From contig NC_053414.1 in NCBI RefSeq assembly GCF_016859285.1, forward strand, positions 10,934,017 to 10,998,016: DNA of 64,000 bases. Reading direction: 5' to 3'. The stretch is from Xiphias gladius (lineage: Eukaryota; Chordata; Actinopteri; Istiophoriformes; Xiphiidae). Positions 44,056 through 55,010 of the stretch are shown piece after piece; position 1 is the first letter of the stretch, and the number at the start of each line of letters is the position of its first letter. A model generated the notes under the pieces. That model was not told the DNA's origin, did not search any database, and was given only the letters and a program-made list of their open reading frames with translations. The position numbers and the translations under genes are program-made.

Positions 44056-47000
44056 ATGGAGTGGACCGCGATGGAGATCAACCCAGAGGTGGGGAGAATA
44101 CTGTGTTTCTTAACTTTTTAATACCGTAACGTTTTCACAGGTGGAAAACTCACCTGCTACCTCTGTTTATGTCGTTTCAGATGCTGAACAAGGTGGGTAT
44201 CAAACGTTAGACGCTGAGTAATGGCGACGAATTGGTAACCATTTGTTTCAATTGTCGGGTAAGTTTCACAGTAGCTAGCTAGTTGTGAGGGCAGTTAAGC
44301 CCTTACTGAGACGAACCTTCAAACGCCAGGCCACTACGTAGCCGCCATGATATCGATACAGATATAGTGATATTTTAGACTGGCTGGCTAGGTTAAAAAA
44401 AAGAAAGTCCAAAATAAAATTTAAACCAGGCGCAACAATAGATGCGTTTATCTTATTTTGATTAACGGAAGCATCCTTCCCAGCGCTGCCCCCTGTGTCT
44501 GAGCTAAAGGGTGTGGTCTGACTGGACCAACACAACGCAGCATCTTTAAACAGGCTCAGTGGGGATCATTGGGGGATGTCGCCACAGTAACCTCAACTGT
44601 TTTGCCGTCCATTTAAAAAAATCGTGTTTTGTTTGTTTCCTCGCTGTGTGTTTCAGATGATGAGCAAGCTAGGTGTGGGTGAAAGCTGGCGCTTCGTGGA
44701 TGTGCTGGGGCTGGAGGGCGAGCAACTCTCCGCCGTCCCGAAACCATGCTGTGCCCTGATGCTACTCTTCCCACTGACACAACAGGTAATAACAATGAGG
44801 TGGTGGTGGTGGTGGTGACTGAGGGTGGGGTGAGTCAGTGATACAGACTGTCAGGGGTGGGGTGAGACTGAGATGCAGGGGGGGGCAATGGAGAGGGAGA
44901 ACGAGCTGCAAGACTGGGATGATGAGGAAGTGATTCAGCATATGTTTACCTTTTTCTTTCTCTCAATGTGAAATCGAATTATCCTGTCAACCCTAGACAT
45001 TAAATTCCTAACAGTTAATAACAGTTTATTTCACTATTTGTCGATTTCATTATCTGTTATTTTTGCAATTAATCAAATCATAAATTGGTCCTCAAAATAT
45101 TATAAAATTGTTTTTTTTTTAAATGCCCATCACTTTCCCAGAGTTCAAGATGACATCTTCAAAAGCCCTGTTTTGTCTTATCAGCAGTTCAAGACCCAGA
45201 GATATTCAATTTACAGTTAAAGCTACAACAATTAGTGGAGCAACGGAAAAATTACCGACAACTATTTTGATAGTTGATCAATCATATTAAGTAATTTTTA
45301 AGTAAAACGTTCAAACATTCTCTTTTTTTAAGTTTCTTAAATTTGAAAATCTGCTGCTTTTCCTTGTCTAAATGTATTAAATTAAATATATTATTATGTC
45401 GTATGAAACAAGACACTTGATGATGTCACCTTGAACTATAGGGAAATGATGACAGGCATTTCTAGGTGGTGTCTGATGTCATATAGACCAAACTATGAAT
45501 TGATTAATCAAGAAAATAATCAGCAGATTAATGATAAGAAAACAATCTTTAGTTGTAGCCCTATTTACAATCAAATAGAACCAAGTAAAGAAGATAATCC
45601 TTACAGTGGAGAAGATGTAAATTAGTCAACATTTTTTTCTGTTATGTTGATTGCCATTTCCAGATCTTTTATTAATTCATGTGCACATTTTAAATGGAAG
45701 AATTGGCTTCACATTGTGTTCTTACGGGCAGATGGCAGTGAACATGCTCTGTGCGTTTGTGGGTTGTTGTTGTTTTTTTTGTTTTGTTTTTTTTTTTTTT
45801 TTGTTTGCTTGCTTTTTTTGTCGGCATGTATGGCAGCACGAGTCTTTCAGAAAGAAGCAGGCAGACAAGGTTGCAGAAGACTCCGAGGTATATTTCCTGA
45901 AGCAGACTGTTGTCAATTCCTGTGGCACTGTCGCCCTGCTGCACGCTGTGGCCAACAACAAAAGCAAATTGACTTTTGGTGAGTGGAATTGAAATACATA
46001 CTGGCAAAATAATGAGAACAATAACTAATATTTATTTATAAAAGAAGTGTAATAATGTTGTTCAAACATGCACCACTCAGTCATAAAGCTGAAAGTCAAA
46101 TATAAATTAGATACTGTTATTTGAATTTATGGTGCTAACGAAGTGTAAAATACAGTAGCTTCTCTTAGGACTGTGACTGCGGTGCTACTTAATTCAGATT
46201 TTGTCACCGAAATAAAATGTATGTTCAAGTATATTGTTAACAGGTATGAACCACAATTAAAACTGCTTTAGAGTATAAGAACTAACACACAAATGGGTCG
46301 AAAAGTGGAGTCACTGTTGATTGAGCAGCCCATAATTTTACAGCCCAGTACAGTCACAAATACAGGGGTTAGTTCTTCAGCTGTTTGCTTAAGAAAATGT
46401 GACGCATGCACTCAAGTATTTACTTAATTTTCTTTTAAAATTAAGTATATTGTAACAGTGGCCGATGGTACCTATATTTCTACTTTAAGTACTCAGTGAG
46501 AATTGATGATACAGTTACTATATGTGGCAGGTTGTGATTTGAGACAACTTAACATAAATAAATTGCATATTATTGATTAAGCTGATGCTGCTCTTGGTGT
46601 TTTCAGATAGTGACTCTGCCCTGAAGAAATTTCTCGATGAGACTGCAAAAATGTCTGCTGATGACCGTGCCAAACAACTGGAGAAAAACAAGGTAATGCT
46701 GCTTTATGTACTGTTAAATGTTAAAGAAGTTCAAGCTATTACAGAGTATACTGCAAATCTGATCAACAGAGGGTAAAGTATCTTTTATGATATTAACACG
46801 ACTACTTTGCCTATAAGATTCACAATCAAAACTTGCCTATTATGCCTTTTATTTTTTGTGCTTTTGTGTGTATACGGTTACTGTTTCAAATAAGAATGTA
46901 AGATATACATAAAATATTGATTAAACAGTGACAACTCAACATATCACCCATATTTCAAATGTGCCTACATATCATTATATCTGAGATCATACTTTATTTG

Positions 47001-49142
47001 AAAAAGTTGATATTTTAATGAGTTATAAACAAAAAAGTGCATTAAAAAATGAAATAAACCATAAAAAACTCTGTTTCTAGAAGCTCTGGTACTGTTGCAT
47101 AACCTGTTTGTTATGTTAACACCACTTGGGGGCGCCAGACACTGCTAAATCCTTCTCAGTAGAAAGGGCAGTTTGATTTGGATAGACAGTAATACCATGA
47201 TAAATGTCTTTGAAACTTGTGCCTTTGTTTTCCTCACTACATTGTTGATCTGCAGCCATTGAAACCATCCTTTGAATGTGTTTTTAAATTGTAAAATAAT
47301 CTGTTTTAACAGTATTACACTGACACGTTCTGAATTTTTCTTCCCCAGGCAATTTGTGAGGCTCACAATGAGGTTGCAGTGCAGGGCCAGTGTAGGGTAA
47401 GATGCTTAACCACAACATCTACTAATGACATCTTTAGTCTTTTCAGACAGCTTTGGGTCTACTCAATGCTCCAGTGTTGTACTCAGTTGTACAACAGCTG
47501 TCACTCTGCCTGTCACTGTTACAGATTGTAGTCTACAGTGTATTTCCATATACTTTACTGATAAACCATAGAATTACACTGAATTAGGTTGAACAATTAC
47601 CAGATAAAGGTTAAATTCAGTTTCACCTCTCTGTCTGTCCATATGCACGTTGCCTTTCTCTCGATAGCCCATGCATGAGCAAGGGGTATTGTCACAAGAG
47701 AGATGATAGACTTTGTATTTAAACCAGATGTATTATTGATGGCAGCAATATCCTTTGCAGTGCTTGTCTTTTCTGGAGCTTTTTTGTATCACAATATTTA
47801 CTCAGAATATTACTTTCACATATCTCCACTTTCACAGCCAGAGGCCGACAAAGTCAACTTCCACTTTATTGCCTTTGTCAATGTAAATGGACAACTTTTT
47901 GAATTTGGTAAGCATGTTTACACATCATGTACATTCCTGTGTGTGTTTTTACATTGGATGGAGTCATTGGATTCCCAACTATTTCATTTGTTTTTAAGAT
48001 GGGAGAATGAATGGACCAATGAAACACGGAGCCACCAAAGAGGAATCTTTCATAATGGTATGTAAAAGTATGGTCATTCTTCAACGTTATGTGTCAATTC
48101 TGGTTATCTTAAAATATAACGGTGAGCCAAATTCCTTTATGCACATGGTCTGTGATGAGTCATGGTAACAAACTGGAATAAGAAGTGTCTTCCTGAGTGT
48201 CTGGATTGATTCAATAAGCTTGGCTAATGCACTCTCTGAAATATCTCCAGTATGGTTCATGAAAAAGACTGGTAAACCGTGACTTTAACTGGAATTCAGG
48301 CACTGTATTTTGTTGCCTTTCAAGCCATGCTAGTTAAGTATATTTGTTAAATATTATATAATTAACAAAGGTTTAAGTTCTCTGGGAAAAGCATAATGAA
48401 TATGACAAATTCAGCTGGAAAAACAAAGTGCTCATAGTAACAATTTGCTTATGTGCTGCACAAGCCTTTGGGGGCTACGTCAATAGAGCCTTTTAGACTG
48501 TCACATCAAACTACCACATGAGGGCTCCACATGTATTTGTGATGAAAATGCAGCATTAAATGTTGTAATGATTCATTGGTTCTCATTTAAAGGAAGAAGA
48601 ACTACTGAAATCTTTGCTTTTTGGTTTGCTTTTGGAGTTTTATACAAATTACATTTCATTGTGAACATTCAGAGACATTAATTTTACTGGAATGGTCTAA
48701 TAACTTAAGAAAATGTACTGGCAAACCAGCCTTAAACACCCAGAAAACCTTAAGCTATATGAGGATAACTGAATTTCATGACATCAAGCCTCATATTACA
48801 CTATTAATATTTTAGTGATGTTGTCCAAGCCTACTGAAGTGTATCAAAATACTAGCAGTGAGAGATACTTAAATATTAAAATATAAATCTTACATCTTCA
48901 GGACAGTCAGTCCTCTGTGACTAGTATCCTCAGATATCAAAGGTTTTGTATTTCCATTTGAAATGTGCAGTAATTTTAATTTAAATATATGTGGATCTAT
49001 AGACATTACTAATTTCCTTGTGTTTTTTTTTTTTTTTTTTCATCGTAATCATGTCCAGGATGCAGCCAAAGTGTGCCGTGGATTCATGGAAAGAGAGCAA
49101 GGCGAAGTCCGTTTCTCTGCAGTGGCTCTTTGTCACAGTTAG
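44056..49142 (+). CDS. uchl1: ubiquitin C-terminal hydrolase L1 (9 exons)
   Basis: A cysteine protease that releases small adducts from ubiquitin C-termini, abundant in vertebrate neurons; 220 aa (human 223). Exons: 44056-44088 ([11 protein letters not shown]), 44181-44192 (MLNK), 44657-44785 ([20 protein letters not shown]...), 45837-45978, 46607-46692, 47349-47396, 47838-47907, 47999-48057, 49059-49142 (stop TAG). All junctions are GT-AG and phases join. Catalytic Cys87 lies in [20 protein letters not shown], with oxyanion Gln81; His159 lies in DKVNFHF and Asp174 in FDGRM, so the active site is intact. [14 protein letters not shown] and [15 protein letters not shown] match UCHL1 rather than UCHL3. 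The start aligns with the mammalian MxxxxMEINPE. The protein ends LCHS, lacking the mammalian CKAA ending. limch1 follows on the same strand, as in human. Confidence 0.96.
44181..44192 (+). other. uchl1: 12-nt microexon of uchl1
   Basis: GTCGTTTCAG precedes and GTGGGT follows ATGCTGAACAAG, which encodes MLNK in frame. The residues match human MLNK at the same place, so the exon is required although only four codons long. The introns either side are 92 and 464 bp. Confidence 0.9.
45030..45216 (+). repeat. hAT-like MITE fragment, uchl1 intron 3
   Basis: GTTCAAGATGACATCTTCAA, GCCCTGTTTTGTCTTATCAG and CCAGAGATATTCAATTTACA match the middle of the MITE family on the + strand. It abuts the opposite-strand copy at 45221. 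Confidence 0.6.
45221..45562 (-). repeat. hAT-like MITE, full copy, uchl1 intron 3
   Basis: Bounded by AGCTACAACAATTAGTGG and CTTTAGTTGTAGCCCT, which are inverted terminal motifs. Internal GATTAATCAAGAAAATAATC and TAGTTGATCAATCATAT are family hallmarks. Confidence 0.7.
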
Positions 49143-50025
49143 ATTATTGGTTGGAAACAGGACCAAACTGTAAACCAAAATGTCTTGGAGCATTCACACA
49201 GCAAACACAATCAGCAGGCACCCAGAATGATCTGTGTACACATACATCTGCAGACACTATGCACTATAAAGCACATTTTGTTTCCACATATTGCACTCTC
49301 ATCTCATGAACAAAGCATTCTTTAGCATTAGCACATGTACACACAAACACAATCAAACCCTTTTGTTCCGCTGACAATAACTGATAGAAGCTTGTCAAAA
49401 TCCTTTTATGTGATATCAATTAGCAGTGAAAATTGTAAAACATGAGGTCAGATCTCACCAATGCTTGTGTGCATGTGTATTTATCTTTTTGCAACTTATT
49501 GTATGTAATCATTGGTACATCTAGGTCAAAGTCAAGAGACTGATGCTTAAGAACCTTCTGTGCCAATAAGAGTGAGTAGGAAAAGGCAGAAAACTTGTTT
49601 AGGGAAACTTTTTGCCTGTTTGTCTGAATGCCTTTATTTGCTGTGTGGTTGAGCTTGTAAGGATCTGAAATTCCTCAGAAGAGCCCAAATGTATCTGTAG
49701 GAATAATTAAACCATTGTTCAGAGCAGGCACGCAACCTTTTTGAGTCATGTTCCTGGATGTAATAATGAACATTTCTCTGAAAAACTGAGGTTTTCTTTG
49801 AGAAGTTTGAATTTAAAGTACAGAATTAAAGTGATGGTGGCGGATTACAGATATTTTCTTTATTTAGGGCATGGCCATTTTCAGGAATGGATCTGTTTAA
49901 TTGACTTATGTTTGTATTTTATTTGAAAATGGCTTTTTTCCAGTTAACAATCCAAAAATGCTCAAATAGTCAAATGCACTATTACTGTGCAAGTTTAACA
50001 CAGAAAATACAAAACTTCCAGTCCA

Positions 50026-50180
50026 AATAAAGTGCTACTGTATGTTGGGTTGTTGTAGTGCAGTGCAGGGTGATTAGTACTGTATGTCTAGGCTGTGTTC
50101 AAATTGTTTACCTTTCTGCACTTTCCAAATACTATGTTGCTGTAGTTCTGCTGTTGATGCAGCTGTGGGAATTCAATAAA
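50026..50180 (+). terminator. uchl1: poly(A) signals of uchl1
   Basis: AATAAA occurs at 50026-50031 and 50175-50180, about 0.9 and 1.03 kb after the stop. The second is followed by a GTTGTGTTTTGT stretch (near 50200), a typical downstream element, and is the better candidate. Confidence 0.55.
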
Positions 50181-50420
50181 GCAACCATTAAACTTCTCTC
50201 CTGTTGTGTTTTGTAGTAGAAAAATGGGAATCCTGCTTGTGCACCTGCCTTTTAATCTACATCAGGTAACCTGCATTATGTTGCATTTAAAGCATGTGAT
50301 GTCAGATGTCCCAAGGTGGGTGGTAGTGTTTTGGGTTTCATTTGGTGTATTTAAAATATATCGAAATGCTATTTTCCTAACATGATGTTCTACTCATTTG
50401 ACTGCCTGTAAAGCTTTGTA

Positions 50421-50732
50421 GAGCTCCTGTTATTAGTCGATTTACTTGATTAGTCGATCAACAGAAAATTAATAGGCAATTATTTTGATAATCAATTGTT
50501 GCTCAATTTTCATAAAAAAAAAAAAGCCAAATGTTCTGTGGTTCCAGCTTCTCAAATGTGAAGATTTGCTGTTTTTTATATAGCAGTGAGTGTCAGCATA
50601 TTGAAGGCACCGCTGTGAGCAGTGAATGGCATTTTTTTTTCACAATTTATAACATGTCATAGACTAAATGATTAATTGAGAAAATACTTTTCAGATTAAT
50701 CGATAATGAAAATAATTGTTAGTTGCGGCCCT
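50421..50732 (-). repeat. hAT-like MITE
   Basis: Ends AATTGTTAGTTGCGGCCCT on the right and GAGCTCCTGTTATTAGTCGA on the left, with GGTTCCAGCTTCTCAAATGT internally. Non-coding. Confidence 0.7.
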
Positions 50733-52183
50733 AAACCTTTCTGGCTCTTGCTTTAAAAGCTAGCTATGTATATTATTTTCGCGATGCCCCCATTCACCAG
50801 TCTACATTTGACCTAATATCTCATTCATACTTTGTCACATGAGGTGATGAAGTGGTTAACATCCTAAGGCTCTCACGGCTCGGGGCTCAGCCTGACTGAT
50901 CTTGGATGCATTTCAGCTGTGAAGGGCTGGAACAGGAGGAGGATAGCAGAGGTGACGATAGCTTGTCGGGTGATTCAACTCATCACTGTGGATACCGATG
51001 CAAGACCTTTCTCTGTGTTGCAAAGAGCAGGCACAGCGTGATAGGCGGTACATTGACCAAAACGGCGGGACTCTGTTAAAGACCAAGGGAGTGTGACAAA
51101 GTACTTTGTAAAGCTCATTTTGGCCAACATTACCCTGAAACAGGATTACGTCGGTCGGTAGCATGCACAGATACTTTCAGAGGCAGGGACACATAGTCCT
51201 CATTCAAACCCAGAGAAAGAACAACATTTATATGGAATAAGATGGGTGAGGGTGGGCGAGGACCTTACCTTTCCATTCAGGTGATTAGATAGAGCAACGT
51301 GCGCAGAAAATAAAGGTCTGACCTTCCATTTGAAAAGGTCACATTTGGATCCAATAGTGTATGCAACTGTTACCATCTGCGCTGATTACTTACATTACTG
51401 GTGATTGCTAGGCCATTGATTTTGTGTTGATTTTTTTTGTTTTTGTTTATAATCAACAACTTTAAAGAATTTCTCAGAGAAGCTGTCTATTTCAAAATGG
51501 GGGCATACTTCTTATTTTAAGCAACTTGAAGGCAGGGCTTTACTGTAGCTATTTTTGAGAACACTGGGGTCACTGGGGTTTGAGCAACCTGGGAGGAGTC
51601 AACATTCAAGTTTGGACTCTGTATATTTAATTTGACTAGCGCCAACAAATACGTAAATAAGTAAAGGAATTATTCACTGACCCCTCATGCCCTGTGGATG
51701 GGGGCTATGGCGAGACATATTCCTCAAACAAATTTGCAGGTAATGAAATTAACAGAAAACGGTGAACCTGCCCTGGTGGCCTTTTGGGCCCTTGACGGTC
51801 TGAGGGCCCCAGGACAGCTGCCCTTTTTTGCCTATTTGGTCATCCACCCTTGTGGACCAGGGTTTGAAACAGGATTTAGACCTTCATGTTGGGACATAAA
51901 ATTGTTTTATATATCTGGTCAAAAGTACGAGCTCATGACCTCAGTGTTTCTAAAACTGATTGTTACTTGTTTTAATTCTATGTGTAGCTGAATTGTAAGT
52001 TCTACCAAGATTTGAAGGCACCATCGCCTGTTTGTAATCCTTGTGACAGATTAGTGGATGTATAGTCAAACATGGCTGGATTAACCTTCTATGGGTCCCT
52101 GGGTGGAAAAACTTGTGGTCGGACCCCACTATACATGGCAGTTTCATTATTTCCCGAGGCATTCAGAAACCAACTGGTTCTCT

Positions 52184-52493
52184 AGAGCTGAAATTATTAT
52201 TTGATTAATCAAATAAATTACTGATAGTTTTGATAATTAATTAATCATTCGAGTCATTTTTTTAAGCAAAAATGCCAAAAATTCATTTCTTCCAGCTTCT
52301 CAAATGTGAATATTTGCCAGTTTCCCCTGTTTTCCAGGATAGTAAACTCAACGTCTTTGGACAAAGCAAGCAATTTGAAAATGTTAATATGTTGTTTTTC
52401 ACTATTTTCTGACATTTTATACACTCAACAATCAGTTGATTCATAAAGGAAATATCTGTCAGGCATGTTTATAATAAAAATAATTGTTGGTCG
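52184..52493 (-). repeat. hAT-like MITE
   Basis: AGAGCTGAAATTATTATTTG at the left; CCAGCTTCTCAAATGTGAA shared with the copy at 50421-50732; AAAAATAATTGTTGGTCG at the right. Confidence 0.65.
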
Positions 52494-52849
52494 ACGGATT
52501 TGTACTACCTTTCCACAGTTTTCCCTGTGTGATAATTATCTGACACACAGGAAAAAAATGGGAAAAAAATGTATTAATATTTAGACTCAAATGATATTTA
52601 GTGAGCCTGGGATTTACGGGGACCCTGGCCGGTTGACTACGTTGCCCGGTTGGTAATCCAGTCCTGATCTCAATCTGTCTTTCATTGACTCCAACAGAGC
52701 AATGTCGCCCCCCCCCCCATATGCTTGTGCTTTGCTCTCCATTTTAAAGCCAGTAGACTTTCTATGGCTCAGGCAAGCATGAAGCACATCTCCACAAGCA
52801 GTCACTCACTTTACGCATGGGACCTGTAAAATAACTGGACATCTCTTGA

Positions 52850-52900
52850 CCCCCCCCCCCCCTCTCTCTTTCTCTCTCTCCTATCTCTATCTATCTATCT
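52850..52900 (+). repeat. poly-C / CT / (TATC)n low-complexity tract
   Basis: A C12 run, then CTCT and CTAT units, ending (CTAT)n just upstream of the limch1 CpG-rich leader. Confidence 0.9.
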
Positions 52901-52904
52901 CGAC

Positions 52905-53306
52905 CTCCCCCGCATAGATTCCTGCCTGCGCGTTCACGTCTCCTGCCGAAATGCGCGGCGGCAGCGGTGGCTGGAGACAGCAGCAGCGTCAGCCTCACGC
53001 AGTTCGGTGGCGCACGAGAAAATCTTATATTTAGCGCCTGGTTCGCGTTGCAGCGCCGGGGGTGTCGCGGCGGGCTTTTTTTTTTTTTTTTTCCTCTTCT
53101 CCTCCATCTCCGTGCCACAGCTTGAGCAGGACCCGCGGGGAGTGCGAGAGGTCCGACTGAGCGTGAAGCTGCGGGGCAGTTGACGGCGAAAAGCCAGGAG
53201 GGGGGATAACGGACTGACAGAGCGGGGAGGGGAGCTTTATCACACAACACGTATCGCCGTATCACCACCGTCCGACTCTGGTCCACGTCCGGCGGCCCGC
53301 CCGGAG
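52905..53306 (+). promoter_or_regulatory. limch1: CpG-rich promoter and 5'UTR of limch1
   Basis: The composition shifts abruptly to GC- and CpG-rich from about 52910 and stays so through the first coding exon, as at vertebrate CpG-island promoters. It includes GCGCGGCGGCAGCGG and GTTGCAGCGCCGGGGGTGTC. A T18 run at 53075-53092 lies inside it. No TATA box was identified, and the start site is unknown. Confidence 0.55.
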
Positions 53307-53423
53307 ATGGCTAGCTCCGCAGCAGGTCGAGATGTCCCCAACGCTCCGGCGCGAGGCGAGCCGGAGCCGTTGGAGCCGACCCATCCCGAGCCGGCCTGTC
53401 GCGAGGCACAGAAATGGATAGAG
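53307..53423 (+). CDS. limch1: LIM and calponin-homology domain protein 1, first coding exon (partial)
   Basis: LIMCH1 binds and activates non-muscle myosin II on actin stress fibres. Only its first coding exon is present: 39 codons from ATG 53307 to GAG|GTGAGT at 53423 (phase 0). The reading begins MASSAAGRDVPN, continues through a Pro/Glu-rich stretch (EPEPLEPTHPEPACR) and ends EAQKWIE, matching the human first exon, which ends FSEAQKWIE directly before the calponin-homology domain. The exon carrying that domain was not found in the remaining 10.5 kb, consistent with the very long first intron of this gene in vertebrates. It lies 4.2 kb downstream of uchl1 on the same strand, as in human. 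The short EAQKWIE match plus synteny supports the call; the related LMO7 is the main alternative. Confidence 0.8.
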
Positions 53424-54677
53424 GTGAGTGGAGTGACCGGACACGGAGGCTCCGGGGCCTGCTGCTACAGCACGGTGGGGACAGAAATGGGTCATATTGC
53501 CACATACTGTGACCAGGGATAAAAATACATAGTCCTACAGCACCACCGGTGTATCATCACCTGTTGGGGGGGCGATGCAGTGTCGTGTTACCGCTGTGGG
53601 ACAACGGCTCCGCTGCACGCGTGAACAACCGTGTGTATTAAAAGTTTTCACACATGCCTGACTCTTCATGGAACTGGGCACCGAAGACCAGAACTGTGAG
53701 GACTTTCAACACCGTTAGAGACGGAGAATAAACGACGGAACATAACGTAAATCCCGCAAAGTATCCGTTTATTTTCCGTTTGTTGAGTAAAGATGAGGAT
53801 CCCGTTTGTCTACTTGCTAGCAGAGGGAACGCCTCCCTTTTTTTTTTTTTTTTTTCGGGCGCGTGGGGGTTCCGGTTGCCATGGTTAGGAAACCGGGCCG
53901 GCATTCACGCACGAGACGGTGTACGGTACCAACAGTTGATGGGATGAGATTGTCATCCGTGGCCTCCCGCCGCATCGCCTCAGCCATCATCCGGCTAAAA
54001 ACGCCCCTCGCCCTAAGCCTGAGTGGTGAATCATGATTTGCCCGTAGAGCTGCGTTATGACCTATTTTTTCTTTAATCGTGGCTCAGTCTGCCTCAGCGG
54101 AGCTACCTGCCAACCACAATCTCAGAGTGGCGAGCTAAACGTGTGGAAGTACGCCGAAAATGAATTTTAATGTAGAAGTTTTGGTTTTAACTCCACACCG
54201 TGGCTGCTTTTTTTTTCCCACACGGCTCCCACGATCTGTGCGACTTGCCCTGCACTCAAACCAGTTTACTGCTGGCTTCGGTAGATAGAGAGGAAGATGG
54301 ATGGATAGATGTTATTTGACATATCACCGCCACCACCACCATAGATAGATTTACTTGACACATTACCATAAAGGCATTTTGATAGAATTGCCTATCAAGC
54401 CTATTGGGCCATCCACTGTAGTTTAACCCGAGCAGATGCAATGTAGATACATTATATATATCGATATATAAGGGATGCAGACCTCCAAATGTGTCTTATC
54501 TGATGTATTGTATCTGAGTCTTTTGAGTTTTCCAGTATTCTGTGTTGCACACACACAAAATATTAAGCTGCAGGATACATACAGCTGATAACTCATGAAA
54601 TCGAGAAGTGTTTTTACTTAACTTACTGTGTTGATGCTACATGTGTATTTTTTACAGTGAATAAGCTAAACTATACC

Positions 54678-54682
<5 letters not shown>

Positions 54683-54712
<30 letters not shown>
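54683..54712 (+). repeat. (AT)15 microsatellite
   Basis: Perfect AT dinucleotides. A smaller TATATATATCGATATATA palindrome lies at 54452-54469. Confidence 0.93.
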
Positions 54713-54717
<5 letters not shown>

Positions 54718-54757
54718 ATCATAACAGTAGCAGAAATAAGGAATAACTTCGAGATGA

Positions 54758-55010
54758 TAGAGGTACATTTACATTTACATTTACTCATTTGGCAGATGCA
54801 TTTATCCAAAGGATTTACAAGTGAGGAACAACACTAAAGATTCAGTACAGTGGGAGACCTTGAAGCAAGTACCAAGTGCTAGATCTATTCAAAAGACATA
54901 GTGCAAAGAGTTCAGGTACAGACGTGCACTGATGGTGTGCAGTAAGTGCAAGTTAGGCATGTCGGGGTATTTAGTATTCAGCTCAATCGACGTGCAGAAC
55001 AATTATTGGC
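54758..55010 (+). repeat. dispersed teleost repeat with ACATTT head
   Basis: Begins with tandem ACATTT units and CATTTGGCAGATGCATTTAT, CCAAAGGATTTACAAGTGAG. This start is shared by many fish repeats. The body (GTGCAGTAAGTGCAAGTTAG) is non-coding. Confidence 0.6.

Larger units (their letters stand above)
50230..52849. other. intergenic DNA between uchl1 and limch1
   Basis: No supported exon. Two hAT-like MITEs (50421-50732 and 52184-52493) are present. Repeat-like blocks near 51770-51850 and 52070-52130 explain the modest open frame at 51698-51991. Confidence 0.55.

Noticed and set aside
51698-51991. 97-codon open frame between uchl1 and limch1
   Set aside because: It contains repeat-like blocks, and no splice or promoter context supports it.
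52891-53286. 131-codon open frame on the - strand in the limch1 leader
   Set aside because: An antisense frame through a CpG-rich 5'UTR, with Lys-rich sequence from the T18 run.
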